The notes beneath the pieces are model-generated. The model saw only the letters and a list, made by a program, of their open reading frames with translations. It was not told the origin of the DNA and did not search any database. From positions 1 to 64,000 of the forward strand of contig DEXG01000034.1 of the NCBI GenBank assembly GCA_002364005.1: 64,000 bases of DNA, written 5' to 3'. Shown here piece by piece: positions 7,346-16,130 of the stretch. Both the position numbers and the translations under genes were made by a program. Within the stretch, counting starts at the first letter, position 1. Each line of letters starts with the position of its first letter. This DNA comes from Phycisphaerales bacterium UBA3190 (lineage in GTDB: Bacteria; Planctomycetota; Phycisphaerae; Phycisphaerales; UBA1924).

Positions 7346-9859
7346 GTGAGTGAAGATCTCAACCAACTCAATGAGAGCGGGATGCCCGAAGACTCGGCCG
7401 TCGAGGTCGAGACCGATCAGGCGCCCGAGAGCGAATCCACCGAACAGGTCGTTCTCGATCCGATCGATGCGGTGCGTTCTGGCTGGCGCGATGTCTGGCA
7501 GCTCCCGGCCCTGCTCGTTGCCGGCGGGCTGCTCATGCTCGGTGCGGCCTACGCGATCGCCACCAAGCCCAAGCCCGACCTCTCCCCGACGATCCATGCC
7601 GCCAACCGACTGATCGAGGGTGAGCAGTACGAAGAGGCGATCGAACTGCTCAACACCGAGGTCTACCCCTGGGTCGGCCAGCCCGACACACCCGACGAGG
7701 CCAGAGCCGCCTACCACCTCGCCAAGGCCCGCTCGATCTACTACGGGCAACGCAAGCTCTCGCTCAGTGACGAGCGCAACCATGTCGCGGTCCTCCGCGA
7801 ATACGAAGAAGCCCGCCGGGTCGGCGCCGTGCTCGAGGCGCGTGATCTGGCGGCCCTGGCCAGCACCCACATCGCACGCGACCAGATCCCGCTGGCCCTG
7901 CAGGAAGCCCGGGAGATCCCCGAGAGCAAGCGATACCTCCGCGATGCCGTCTATCAGCGAGCCGTCGAATCGCTTCTCGACCGCCCCGTGCCCGAGAGCG
8001 AGCAGGCGATGGCGATCATCGCCGAACTCCTCATCGACCCCAAGCTGCCGACCGATCAGCGTGTCTGGGCCCTCCTCAAGCAGGGCCAGGTGCAGTTGGC
8101 TGCTGGTCAGCCCGATCTGGTCGTGACCCGCATCCTCCGCGAGATCCCGCGATTGGACGGCGCGGCCAAGTTCGACCGGTCGAAGCTGCACCTGCTGCTG
8201 GCCCAGTCCTATGTCCAACTGGGCGCGATACCTCAGGCCGACGAGCAGGTCCGCATCGCACGCAGGTTCTCCGCATCGGGTGACCCGCACTACGCCCAGA
8301 TCCTGCTGATGAAGGCGATCGTCGAAGACGAGCAGGGCCACACCCGCCAGGCACGCGATCTCTACGACGAGATTGTCACCAACCACGCCAACTCCGACGC
8401 TCTACCCCTGGCGATGCTGGGCCTGGGCGAGACCGAGGCGGTCCTGGGCGAGCCGGTCCTGTCGATCGATGCGTACACCACCCTCGTCGATCAGTACGAT
8501 CGCCTCGGGATCGAGTCCTACCCCTCCCGGCGCCAAGTGCTCGACTCGTTGCTGTCGCGTGCGGAAGAATCACTCGCGCTCAATCTCCCATTCGATTCGA
8601 TCAGCTACGCCACACTCGCCGAGCGTTTGTACAGAGACCGCCAGATGCCCAAGGAGGTCTATCTCACGCAGGCACAGGCCCACCAGGGAGCCGCCGAATC
8701 GCTGCTGGGCCGCCCGATCGATGAGGTGCGAAGCCTGCTCGGCATGGACCCCTCGGCGCGGGCGGAAGTGCAGCGTCACATGATTGCGTCGGCAAGCAAC
8801 TACAGCATGCATGCCGAGCGTCATGTGGTGACGAACCTGCGTGTGTTTGCCGATTCACTCTGGCGCTCCGCCGACCTGTTCGATCGCGCGGGCGACCAGC
8901 CCGAGGCGATTCGTGCGTTCAAGTCCTATGCCGAGTCGATGCCCTCGGACCCGCGCCACGCCGAGGCCCTGTTCCGTTTGGCTGAGTCGCTGCGGGCGAT
9001 GGGCGATTTTCATGCCGCCGCAGATGTGTATAAAGGTTTGATCGGGGCCAAAGACACCGCTCAGGGTGCCGACATCGGCGCCTTCGCTGATGCCAGCCAT
9101 GTACCATTGGCGCAGGCGTACCTGTATGACGAGGACCCTGACAACGATTCCGAGGCGGAAAAGCTGCTCGTCGAAGCGATCGACGGCTCGATGGGCACCA
9201 CCGACACGGCGCTCTTCCGTGACGCGCTGCTCGAGCTGGCGGGACTCTACGACCGGACCGGCCGTCCCGAGCGAGCGATCGAACGCTACGAAGAGTTCAG
9301 GGCCCGCTATCCCGATGACCCGGAGACCGGCGCATCGATCTTCCGCCTTGCCGACGCCCACCGACGCCTCGCCGGCGAGATCGAATCTACGCTGCTCGAG
9401 GCCATGCCCGCCGCGGAGCGCAACCGGCGCGACGCCGAGATCGCCCGCCATCGCCGTTTGGCGATCGAACGCTACGAAGAGTGCATCTCGATCCTCAATC
9501 AGCGCAGCTTCTCACAGCTGGGCATCTTCGAATCGATCGCGCTGCGCAATGCCCACTTCTACCTCGGTGACTGCGCCTTCGACCTCAAAGAATACGATCA
9601 GGCGATCAGCTACTACGACCGTGCCCGCGATCGGTATGTCGAGGACCCCGCCTCGTTGGTCGCCATGGTGCAGATCGTCAACGCCTATATGGAAACGGGC
9701 CAGCTTGGTCGGGCAAAGACAGCCAATGAGCGGGCCAAACGCTTCTACGCGCTGATGCCCGACAAGGTCTGGGACGACCCGACCCTCCCCATGGAACGCG
9801 ACGACTGGGAGCGTTGGTTGGATACCAACACCGAACTGCTCGCCAAGGGGCAACCCTGA
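7346..9859 (+). CDS. Membrane-anchored TPR protein
   Basis: About 837 residues from GTG 7346; GAAAGGA lies ~14 bases upstream. Upstream in-frame codons reach back into the preceding gene, and ATG 7382 is an alternative. An acidic N-terminal cytoplasmic stretch precedes one transmembrane helix (LPALLVAGGLLMLGAAYAI, ~52-72), then ~750 residues of helical repeats with TPR signatures such as AIERYEEFRARYPDDPE and DQAISYYDRARDRYVED. The arrangement resembles YfgM/BamD-like scaffold proteins that hold envelope complexes. Partners are not known; the preceding envelope operon is a candidate. Confidence 0.8.
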   Translation: MSEDLNQLNESGMPEDSAVEVETDQAPESESTEQVVLDPIDAVRSGWRDVWQLPALLVAGGLLMLGAAYAIATKPKPDLSPTIHAANRLIEGEQYEEAIELLNTEVYPWVGQPDTPDEARAAYHLAKARSIYYGQRKLSLSDERNHVAVLREYEEARRVGAVLEARDLAALASTHIARDQIPLALQEAREIPESKRYLRDAVYQRAVESLLDRPVPESEQAMAIIAELLIDPKLPTDQRVWALLKQGQVQLAAGQPDLVVTRILREIPRLDGAAKFDRSKLHLLLAQSYVQLGAIPQADEQVRIARRFSASGDPHYAQILLMKAIVEDEQGHTRQARDLYDEIVTNHANSDALPLAMLGLGETEAVLGEPVLSIDAYTTLVDQYDRLGIESYPSRRQVLDSLLSRAEESLALNLPFDSISYATLAERLYRDRQMPKEVYLTQAQAHQGAAESLLGRPIDEVRSLLGMDPSARAEVQRHMIASASNYSMHAERHVVTNLRVFADSLWRSADLFDRAGDQPEAIRAFKSYAESMPSDPRHAEALFRLAESLRAMGDFHAAADVYKGLIGAKDTAQGADIGAFADASHVPLAQAYLYDEDPDNDSEAEKLLVEAIDGSMGTTDTALFRDALLELAGLYDRTGRPERAIERYEEFRARYPDDPETGASIFRLADAHRRLAGEIESTLLEAMPAAERNRRDAEIARHRRLAIERYEECISILNQRSFSQLGIFESIALRNAHFYLGDCAFDLKEYDQAISYYDRARDRYVEDPASLVAMVQIVNAYMETGQLGRAKTANERAKRFYALMPDKVWDDPTLPMERDDWERWLDTNTELLAKGQP

Positions 9860-9890
9860 GCGTGTTTTTTGCGCTCAGTGTGGAGAAATC

Positions 9891-9910
9891 CGCGCCATAG
9901 GCCGATAACC
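9891..9910 (+). promoter_or_regulatory. Candidate FliA (sigma-28) promoter before flgN
   Basis: GCCGATAA at 9901-9908 is an exact match to the FliA -10 element. The surrounding CGCGCC(N4)GGCCGATAACC-type block recurs before fliN (27691-27711). No convincing TAAA -35 at the usual 15-base distance is visible. It lies 66 bases before the ATG. Confidence 0.5.
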
Positions 9911-9973
9911 CTTGCACGCACCTGAATCGGGGGAACGGAGTCCCCCCGGGTGCCATGCTTGTGAGGGTCACGG

Positions 9974-10462
9974 ATGACCACCCCCGGAACACCACATTCT
10001 GATGCTCAGGATCGCGCTGACCTGCTCGCGGCCCGTCTGGAAGCCCTCCTCGCAGAGACCGGCTCGCTCGTCGATCAACTCGAGGCCGTGGGCGACCAGC
10101 AGCACCACGCCATCGAGAGCGGTCAGGTCCGCCAGATCGTCGAGATCGTCGAGACCCGCGAGCCGCTCGTCCGCTCGCTGGTGCGTGTTGGTGAAGAGCT
10201 CAACGCATTCATCGAAGACCGCGACGCCCGCACCGCACTGGGCGACGAGATCATGGAGCGTGCCCTGCGCCGCATCGCGATCTACGAGCACACCATGAAG
10301 CGACTGCGCGAGCGCGATGCCCAGGATCAGCAATGCATGGAGCAGGCCCGCGACCAGATCGCCTCGCAGCTGGCGGGCATGGGCTCGGGCAAGCACGCCC
10401 TGCGTGCCTACTCGACGCGATCCCAGACCCCGAACCCCATCATGCAGGATCGGCGGGGGTGA
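9974..10462 (+). CDS. flgN: FlgN-like flagellar export chaperone
   Basis: 162 residues, almost all helical, with LLAARLEALLAETGSLVDQL and later TREPLVRSLVRVGEELN, the pattern of FlgN, the cytoplasmic chaperone that delivers hook-filament junction proteins FlgK and FlgL to the export gate. Sequence conservation in this family is low, so the call rests on length, coiled-coil character and position at the head of the flagellar cluster. GAGGGT lies before the ATG. The stop is followed three bases later by the kinase gene. Confidence 0.65.
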   Translation: MTTPGTPHSDAQDRADLLAARLEALLAETGSLVDQLEAVGDQQHHAIESGQVRQIVEIVETREPLVRSLVRVGEELNAFIEDRDARTALGDEIMERALRRIAIYEHTMKRLRERDAQDQQCMEQARDQIASQLAGMGSGKHALRAYSTRSQTPNPIMQDRRG

Positions 10463-10465
10463 TCC

Positions 10466-11446
10466 ATGGCTGAAACCATCGCACAGCTCGATCCCATGAC
10501 CGAAGTGGCAAAGGCCACCGGCGGGAACCTCTCGCCCGGCGACCTCGCCGAGCTGATGGCGGCGTTCACCGAGGTGACGACCAAGCTCGAACGCACGCAC
10601 GAACAGCTGCGCAGCGAGGTGTCGAGACTCAACGCCGAACTCCGAGACGCTAACGAGGCCCTGCAGCGCTCACGACGCCTGGCTGCCCTGGGCGAGATGG
10701 CCGCGGGCATCTCCCACGAGATCCGCAACCCGCTGGGCTCGATCCAGCTCTATACGAACATGCTTCAGGAAGACCTGTCGCAGATGCCCGAGCAGTGCGA
10801 GATCGTCTCCAAGATCGGGCGTGCCGTGCGCGGCCTCGACGAGATCGTCGGCGATGTGCTCAGCTTTGCCCGCGAGGTCCAGGCCAGGCCTCGCCCGTGC
10901 GACCTCGAAGCGGTGATCGCACAGTCCCTCGAGTCCTGCTGTGCGGAAATCTCGGGAAGCGTGCGGCTGGAAATCGACACCCAGCACAGCGAGATCGAGT
11001 GCGACGCGGCGCTGCTGCAGCAGGCCCTGGTCAACCTGCTCCGCAACGCCGGCGAGGCCAACCGGATCTCGGGCGGCGATGAGATCATCATCGAGACCGA
11101 ACGCACGCAGATCCAGCGTGACGACCGGGTCGAGTCTGGCATCGAGATCGTGATACACGACCGTGGCGACGGGATCCCGGAGCAGGTGATCGAACGCATG
11201 TTCAACCCGTTCTTCACGACCCGAGCCGCGGGGACCGGGCTCGGGTTGGCGATTGTGCACCGCATCGTCGATGCCCACCGGGGGCTCGTCGAGGTGGGGA
11301 ACCACAGCGATCAGCCCGGAGCATGGGTGCGGCTGGTGCTGCCGTTGAGGCAGCCGGTCGTGGTGGTGAAATCAGATGTCCAGTCTGTTGCAGATCTTCG
11401 GGCGCATGTGCCGCACGCCGGCGCATCCCCGATCGCGATGAGGTGA
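10466..11446 (+). CDS. Flagellar two-component sensor kinase (FlrB/FleS/FlgS-like)
   Basis: 326 residues without transmembrane segments. A coiled coil (~35-72) leads into the H box MAAGISHEIRNPLGS with phospho-acceptor His84; the N box (LLRNAGEAN), DRGDGIPEQ and TGLGLAIVHRIVDAH complete an intact ATP-binding domain. It lacks a PAS domain, so it probably senses an internal state, as the cytoplasmic kinases FlgS and FlrB do with the export apparatus. GGGGGTGA is the ribosome binding site. The stop abuts the next ATG, and the partner regulator is the adjacent gene. Confidence 0.88.
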   Translation: MAETIAQLDPMTEVAKATGGNLSPGDLAELMAAFTEVTTKLERTHEQLRSEVSRLNAELRDANEALQRSRRLAALGEMAAGISHEIRNPLGSIQLYTNMLQEDLSQMPEQCEIVSKIGRAVRGLDEIVGDVLSFAREVQARPRPCDLEAVIAQSLESCCAEISGSVRLEIDTQHSEIECDAALLQQALVNLLRNAGEANRISGGDEIIIETERTQIQRDDRVESGIEIVIHDRGDGIPEQVIERMFNPFFTTRAAGTGLGLAIVHRIVDAHRGLVEVGNHSDQPGAWVRLVLPLRQPVVVVKSDVQSVADLRAHVPHAGASPIAMR

Positions 11447-12967
11447 ATGATGACACGAAGCGTCCTTGTGGTCGATGATAAAGAGATGATGCGCGACTCG
11501 GTGGGGTCCACCCTCACGCGCGCCGGGTTCACGGTGCGGACCGCGTCTGACGCCCGCTCGGCGCTGAGCGAGATCGCGTCGAGGCGGCCCGATTGCGTTG
11601 TGACGGACCTGAACATGCCAGGGATGACCGGTCTCGAACTGGCCGCCCAGATCAACGGGCTCGACGACGAGCTGCCGGTGATCCTGATGACCGCGTTCGG
11701 CTCGATCGAGACCGCCGTCCAGGCGATGAAGAACGGCGCTTACGACTACATCACGAAGCCATTTGAGGGTGACGAGCTGGTCATCAGCGTCAAACGCGCC
11801 ATCACGCACGCGGGTCTCGTGCGTGAGAACGCGATCCTCAAGGCGGGGGCCGCCGGCAGCGATACCCGCAGCGGGCTCGATCGTCTGGTCGGTGAGTCCG
11901 ACGCGATGCGCAAAGTGCGTGAGCAGGTCCGAGCCGTCGCCTCAAGCCACGGCACCGTGCTCGTCACGGGCGAGAGCGGCGTGGGTAAGGAAGTCGTCGC
12001 CCGAGCCGTGCACGACCTGAGCCCACGAACCAGCAACCCGTTCCTCGCGGTTAACTGTGCCGCCCTCAACGAGAGTTTGCTCGAATCCGAACTCTTTGGG
12101 CACGAGAAGGGTGCGTTCACCGGGGCTGATAAACTCCGCAAGGGACGCTTTGAGTTGGCCAACGAGGGCTCGCTGCTGCTCGACGAGGTCAGCGAGGTCT
12201 CGCCTCAGATCCAGGCCAAGCTGCTGCGGGTGCTCCAGGAGCGTGCCTTCGAGCGGGTTGGTTCAAGCACAACCATCGGCGTCGATGTCCGCATCATCGC
12301 CACCAGCAACCGGGACCTGCCGCATGCGGCCTCCATGGGCGAGTTCCGCCAGGACCTGTTCTACCGTTTGAATGTGCTCCCGATCACCATCCCGCCCCTG
12401 CGTGAGCGTGAGGGGGATGTTTCGGTGCTTTCGCAGCACTTTGTCGATCAGATCACCCAGCGCGATGGGCGCAAGTCCATGCGGTTCGAGGACGGGGCGA
12501 AGTCGCTGCTTGAACAGTACGCATGGCCCGGCAATGTGCGTGAGTTGCAGAACATCTGTGAGCGTGCGGTGGTGCTGAGCGATGCGAAGTCTTCGATCAT
12601 TGCCGCTTCGCTCGTGGAGCCTTGGCTGATGACCACGCGCCCGACGCCCAAGGCGACCCCGCTGCGTGCCGCGGGCCTCAACGGGAGCGTCCAGCAGGCC
12701 GGCTCGATGACCGAGGCCAAGCCCATGCAGCACGCGATGCCCATGCGAAGCGAATCGATGAACGGCTCAGCACGAAACCAACTCGAAGAAGATCTCCCGG
12801 GGGACCGTACCCTGGCCGAGATCGAGCGGGACACGATCGTGGCGACGCTGAAGCGATTCAACGGGCATCGTCAGAAGACGGCCAAGGCGTTGGGCATCGG
12901 GGTTCGCACCCTGGGGCTCAAGCTCAAGAAATGGAAAGAAGAGAGTCTGGTTTCCCAGAGTCTCTGA
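11447..12967 (+). CDS. Sigma-54-dependent response regulator (FlrC/FleR/FlgR-like)
   Basis: 506 residues with the full NtrC layout: receiver domain (DD at 10-11, phospho-acceptor Asp54 in VVTDLNMPGMTG), AAA+ domain with Walker A GESGVGKE (~175) and the sigma-54 contact loop GAFTGA (~222), then a Fis-type helix-turn-helix (TLAEIERDTIVATLKRFNGH...). It should activate RpoN-dependent flagellar operons when phosphorylated by the adjacent kinase. Two ATGs are adjacent at the start. A -24/-12-like site lies just after this gene, before flgB. Confidence 0.92.
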   Translation: MMTRSVLVVDDKEMMRDSVGSTLTRAGFTVRTASDARSALSEIASRRPDCVVTDLNMPGMTGLELAAQINGLDDELPVILMTAFGSIETAVQAMKNGAYDYITKPFEGDELVISVKRAITHAGLVRENAILKAGAAGSDTRSGLDRLVGESDAMRKVREQVRAVASSHGTVLVTGESGVGKEVVARAVHDLSPRTSNPFLAVNCAALNESLLESELFGHEKGAFTGADKLRKGRFELANEGSLLLDEVSEVSPQIQAKLLRVLQERAFERVGSSTTIGVDVRIIATSNRDLPHAASMGEFRQDLFYRLNVLPITIPPLREREGDVSVLSQHFVDQITQRDGRKSMRFEDGAKSLLEQYAWPGNVRELQNICERAVVLSDAKSSIIAASLVEPWLMTTRPTPKATPLRAAGLNGSVQQAGSMTEAKPMQHAMPMRSESMNGSARNQLEEDLPGDRTLAEIERDTIVATLKRFNGHRQKTAKALGIGVRTLGLKLKKWKEESLVSQSL

Positions 12968-12979
12968 TTTAGACCCGAT

Positions 12980-12995
12980 TGGTACGCCGCTTGCG
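12980..12995 (+). promoter_or_regulatory. Candidate sigma-54 (-24/-12) promoter before flgB
   Basis: TGGTACGCCGCTTGC has GG and GC exactly ten bases apart and matches TGGCACG-N4-TTGC except for one base. Transcription would start near 13006, only ~5 bases before the flgB ATG, so the message would be nearly leaderless; this reduces confidence. Confidence 0.5.
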
Positions 12996-13010
12996 GCAGA
13001 AGAAGTACGC

Positions 13011-13448
13011 ATGATCAAGGACCTTTCAACCGCTGGTGCCCTCCCCGCTCTGGAGAAGATGTTCCTCTTCGCCGGCCAGCGTCAGCGATTGATTGCGCAC
13101 AATATCGCGAACATCGACACCCCCAACTTCCGGGGGGTTGATGTCGACCCCCGCAGCTTCCAGCAGTCGTTGAGCCGGGCGCTCGACGAGCGTCGAGAAA
13201 TCAACGGCGGGGTGTCGGGCGAGCTCGATCTCGGGAGCGTTGATGAGGTCCGCATGGTGGGGGGGCAGATGCAACTGGTGCCCAACACCCACACCGACGG
13301 CGTGCTGTTTCAGGATCGCAACCATCGCGATCTGGAGCGCCTGATGCAGGATATGGTCGAGAACGCGACCATGTTCCGTGTGGCCAGTGACCTGATGCGA
13401 AAGAACCAGAGCCTGATCCGCGGCGCCATCGCCGAACGGGTCATCTAA
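13011..13448 (+). CDS. flgB: Flagellar proximal rod protein FlgB
   Basis: 145 residues. It carries the rod signature QRLIAHNIANIDTPNFRG about 25 residues from the start, as in other FlgB proteins, and a C-terminal helix (NATMFRVASDLMRKNQSLIR) that packs in the axial structure. FlgB is secreted by the flagellar type III system and forms the proximal rod with FlgC and FliE, whose genes follow. The ATG at 13011 keeps the family's normal N-terminal length; ATG 13059 would be too short. Confidence 0.93.
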   Translation: MIKDLSTAGALPALEKMFLFAGQRQRLIAHNIANIDTPNFRGVDVDPRSFQQSLSRALDERREINGGVSGELDLGSVDEVRMVGGQMQLVPNTHTDGVLFQDRNHRDLERLMQDMVENATMFRVASDLMRKNQSLIRGAIAERVI

Positions 13449-13462
13449 GGAGAGTTTCACCG

Positions 13463-13864
13463 ATGTACGGCTCGCTTGATATCTCAACCTCTGGCATGGT
13501 CGCCCAGCGTACGCGCATGCAGGTGATCGCAGCCAATATCGCCAACATGAACTCGCTGGAAAACACCAAGGGCGAGTACGACCCGTACCGACGCCGGGCG
13601 GCGATGCTCCAGCCCGCCGGCAACCCGGACCAGCCTCAGGGCGTCATGGTTGGGGCGATCGACATCGAGCAGGACGCCCTGCGACGGGAATACCGTCCGG
13701 GCCACAAGTTCGCCGATGCCGACGGGTATGTGATGGTCCCGGACATCGATTCGACAACCGAATGGGTGAATGGTCTGCAAGCATCGCGTGCGTACGAGGC
13801 GAATGTTGCTGCCGCCGAGACCATGAAGAGCATGGTGGCACAGGCATTGCGACTGCTTGCGTGA
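13463..13864 (+). CDS. flgC: Flagellar proximal rod protein FlgC
   Basis: 133 residues, near the family size. LDISTSGMVAQRTRMQVIAANIANMNS at the N-terminus is the rod/hook-class signature, and the C-terminus AYEANVAAAETMKSM is the matching terminal helix. GGAGAG precedes the ATG by ~9 bases; it sits 14 bases after flgB. It is an exported axial protein. Confidence 0.94.
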   Translation: MYGSLDISTSGMVAQRTRMQVIAANIANMNSLENTKGEYDPYRRRAAMLQPAGNPDQPQGVMVGAIDIEQDALRREYRPGHKFADADGYVMVPDIDSTTEWVNGLQASRAYEANVAAAETMKSMVAQALRLLA

Positions 13865-13899
13865 TACACTGACAGAGTCTGGAGCCAAGAGACACCATT

Positions 13900-14211
13900 A
13901 TGAGCGACCCACTGGGACTCATCTCGAACGCGGGCGGCCCGCAGAACCTGCCAATCACGGGTTCTCGTACGCCACCGAAGCAGGGCAACGGCCCGGACTT
14001 CAAGAACCTGCTGATGCAGAACCTCAATGAGGTCAACGCTTTGCAACAGGACGCGTCGAAGGCGGCTGAGGACTTGGTCACGGGGCAACGCAACGACCTT
14101 GAGGGTGTTGTGGCCGCGACCGAGAAGGCCGAGACAGCGTTTAAGATGCTGCAGGCGATGCGCAACCAGGTGATGGAAGCGTACGACGAGATCAAGCAGA
14201 TGCGTGTCTGA
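13900..14211 (+). CDS. fliE: Flagellar hook-basal body protein FliE
   Basis: 103 residues: a flexible N-terminus then a coiled-coil rod adaptor with NLNEVNALQQDASKAAEDLV and the terminal KMLQAMRNQVMEAYDEI characteristic of FliE, which links the MS ring (FliF) to the rod. The position flgB-flgC-fliE-fliF is canonical. Confidence 0.93.
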   Translation: MSDPLGLISNAGGPQNLPITGSRTPPKQGNGPDFKNLLMQNLNEVNALQQDASKAAEDLVTGQRNDLEGVVAATEKAETAFKMLQAMRNQVMEAYDEIKQMRV

Positions 14212-14277
14212 TCTCTCCGTCTCTTGTGTGATCTGTCGTTCGATCTGCGCAAGAGATGCCCCGGTTGAAAAATACCT

Positions 14278-14285
14278 GCCGATAG
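14278..14285 (+). promoter_or_regulatory. Weak FliA-type -10 box upstream of fliF
   Basis: GCCGATAG differs from the FliA -10 consensus by the last base. No -35 is evident. A weak -24/-12-like arrangement (TGG at 14338-14340, GC at 14351-14352, ten bases between) lies further on in the same gap and would start transcription ~39 bases before the fliF ATG. Both are low confidence. Confidence 0.25.
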
Positions 14286-14402
14286 TCCCCTTGTGTTATC
14301 AAGCCGCGCGCGCGCTTCGGCCGATGATGCCGATCAGTGGCGCGATTCTCGCGCTATCCGGGTGCAAGGATTGCGCCCACAAGGGCAGGAGGCCAACACC
14401 GC

Positions 14403-16103
14403 ATGCAACAGCTGCGCAGCATCATGACGCAGATCCAGGAGCAGTTCGCGAAGATGACCGCTTCGCAGAAGCTGTTGATCGCTTCGCTGGCAGTCATCGC
14501 TTCGATGACGCTGTTCTTGGTGTCCCAGTACGCCGCCAAACCCGCGATGACGGACCTGATGGCCGTTGGGTCCGATGGCGATACCATCGGCGCACTCCAT
14601 GCGGCGGGCTTTACTGCCGAGATGCAGGACGGGCGGGTGGTGGTCCCCGAGGGGCAGCAGCGTTCGGCCCTGGCCTATCTGGCCCAGTCTGGAAAACTCC
14701 CGGGCGATACGACCCTGCTCTTTTCCAACCTGATCGGCAGTCAGGACTGGAAGGCATCGAGCCAGCAGCACCGCCAGCAGTTCAACATCGCGTTGCAGAA
14801 CGAGCTGTCCGCGACGATCGCGGATTTTCGTGGCGTGTCAAAGGCCAGCGTGATCCTGGACATCCCACAGACCACCGGGCTTGGTCGGGCGGCCCGACCG
14901 CCATCCGGGTCGGTGACGATCTTCACCGCGGGTGTCGATTCGCTTTCGCAGGACATGGTTGATGCCGCGGCGCGGCTGGTCTCCAGCTCCGTCTCGGGGC
15001 TCACACCCGAGCGAGTGCAGGTGATCGACGGCTCCACCGGGCGTGCCCGCAAGACCAACGACGATTCGTCGCGTTCATCGGGTCGGTACCTGGAATATGC
15101 GGCGGAGGTCGAGAAGCACACGCGGGAGAAGCTCGAGGGGCTCTTTGGGCACATCCCCAATGTCGTGGTCTCGGTCACGGCCCATGTGGACATCACCAGC
15201 GTGCAGTCGACCGAGAATATCTACACCCCCAAGGACGAGGGGTCGGTGGCGATCCTCAAGAGCGAGAAGAAAACCGACGCAACGACCCGCATGGCCAACC
15301 GTGGCGCGGAGGCGGGTGTTCGCTCGAACCAGGCGGTCGCGATCAACGAGGGCAGCACGAGCGTGGGCAACAGCTCTGAGCAGAACATGGGCGACACGGA
15401 GTTCGACACCGCGATCGGCAATCGCACCAAAACGGTGCTTGACCCTCGGGGCATGCCCACGCACCTGAGCGCCTCGGTGATCATCCCGCAAGAGTACATC
15501 ATGAAGATCATCGAGCAGTCTCGCGCCGGAGAAGCGGATGGCGAGCCCGAGCCGGTGACCCTTGTTGAAGCACAGGATTTCTTCGATCAGGCCAAGCCCG
15601 CGTTCGAGGAGTTGGTCAAGCCCCACCTGATGAGCCTGGGCGGGGAGGGGCAGGTTCAGCCCGGAGAGCTCTCGCTGCAGATGGCCCCGATGGGCGGGCT
15701 GATGTTCAGCCCGGGTGGTGGTCAGAGCGTTGGTATGCTGGGATCACTGACCAGCGGCGGCGGGCTGGTCAAGCAGGGTGAGCGGCTCGCAGAGACCGTG
15801 CTCGTCGGTGTGCTGGCGGTCGTCGCCCTGGGCATGATGGCCATGATGGTGAAACGGACAAGCAAACGGATCGAACTCCCGGACGCCGAGTCGCTCGTTG
15901 GGATCGCCCCCAACCTCGAGGGTGATGGCGACCTCATCGGCGAGGCCGGCGAGGGTGAGCATGTCATGACGGGTATTGAGGTTGACGACCAGCTCGTTGA
16001 GGTGCAGAAGCTCCGCGAGCAGGTTTCCGAACTGATTATGCAGGACCCCGAGTCGGCGGCCGGTCTGGTCGAGCGATGGGCTGAGCAGACGAACCACAGA
16101 TGA
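14403..16103 (+). CDS. fliF: Flagellar MS-ring protein FliF
   Basis: 566 residues. ATG 14403 is preferred over the in-frame GTG 14337 because AGGAGG lies 10 bases before it. Transmembrane helix one is LLIASLAVIASMTLFLVSQ; two YscJ/FliF ring-building regions follow (VVPEGQQRSALAYLAQSGK, KASVILDIPQ); a second helix (TVLVGVLAVVALGMMAMMV) is near the C-terminus. The terminal acidic tail, which binds FliG, is present. It builds the inner-membrane ring that houses the export gate; fliG is next. Confidence 0.95.
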   Translation: MQQLRSIMTQIQEQFAKMTASQKLLIASLAVIASMTLFLVSQYAAKPAMTDLMAVGSDGDTIGALHAAGFTAEMQDGRVVVPEGQQRSALAYLAQSGKLPGDTTLLFSNLIGSQDWKASSQQHRQQFNIALQNELSATIADFRGVSKASVILDIPQTTGLGRAARPPSGSVTIFTAGVDSLSQDMVDAAARLVSSSVSGLTPERVQVIDGSTGRARKTNDDSSRSSGRYLEYAAEVEKHTREKLEGLFGHIPNVVVSVTAHVDITSVQSTENIYTPKDEGSVAILKSEKKTDATTRMANRGAEAGVRSNQAVAINEGSTSVGNSSEQNMGDTEFDTAIGNRTKTVLDPRGMPTHLSASVIIPQEYIMKIIEQSRAGEADGEPEPVTLVEAQDFFDQAKPAFEELVKPHLMSLGGEGQVQPGELSLQMAPMGGLMFSPGGGQSVGMLGSLTSGGGLVKQGERLAETVLVGVLAVVALGMMAMMVKRTSKRIELPDAESLVGIAPNLEGDGDLIGEAGEGEHVMTGIEVDDQLVEVQKLREQVSELIMQDPESAAGLVERWAEQTNHR

Positions 16104-16130
16104 TGCGTACGGGAAGCACAGAGAAGAACC

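Noticed and set aside
9856..9878. Terminator after the TPR gene
   Set aside because: CTGAGCG and CGCTCAG pair, but the T-run lies in the loop rather than after the stem, and the stem includes the stop codon.
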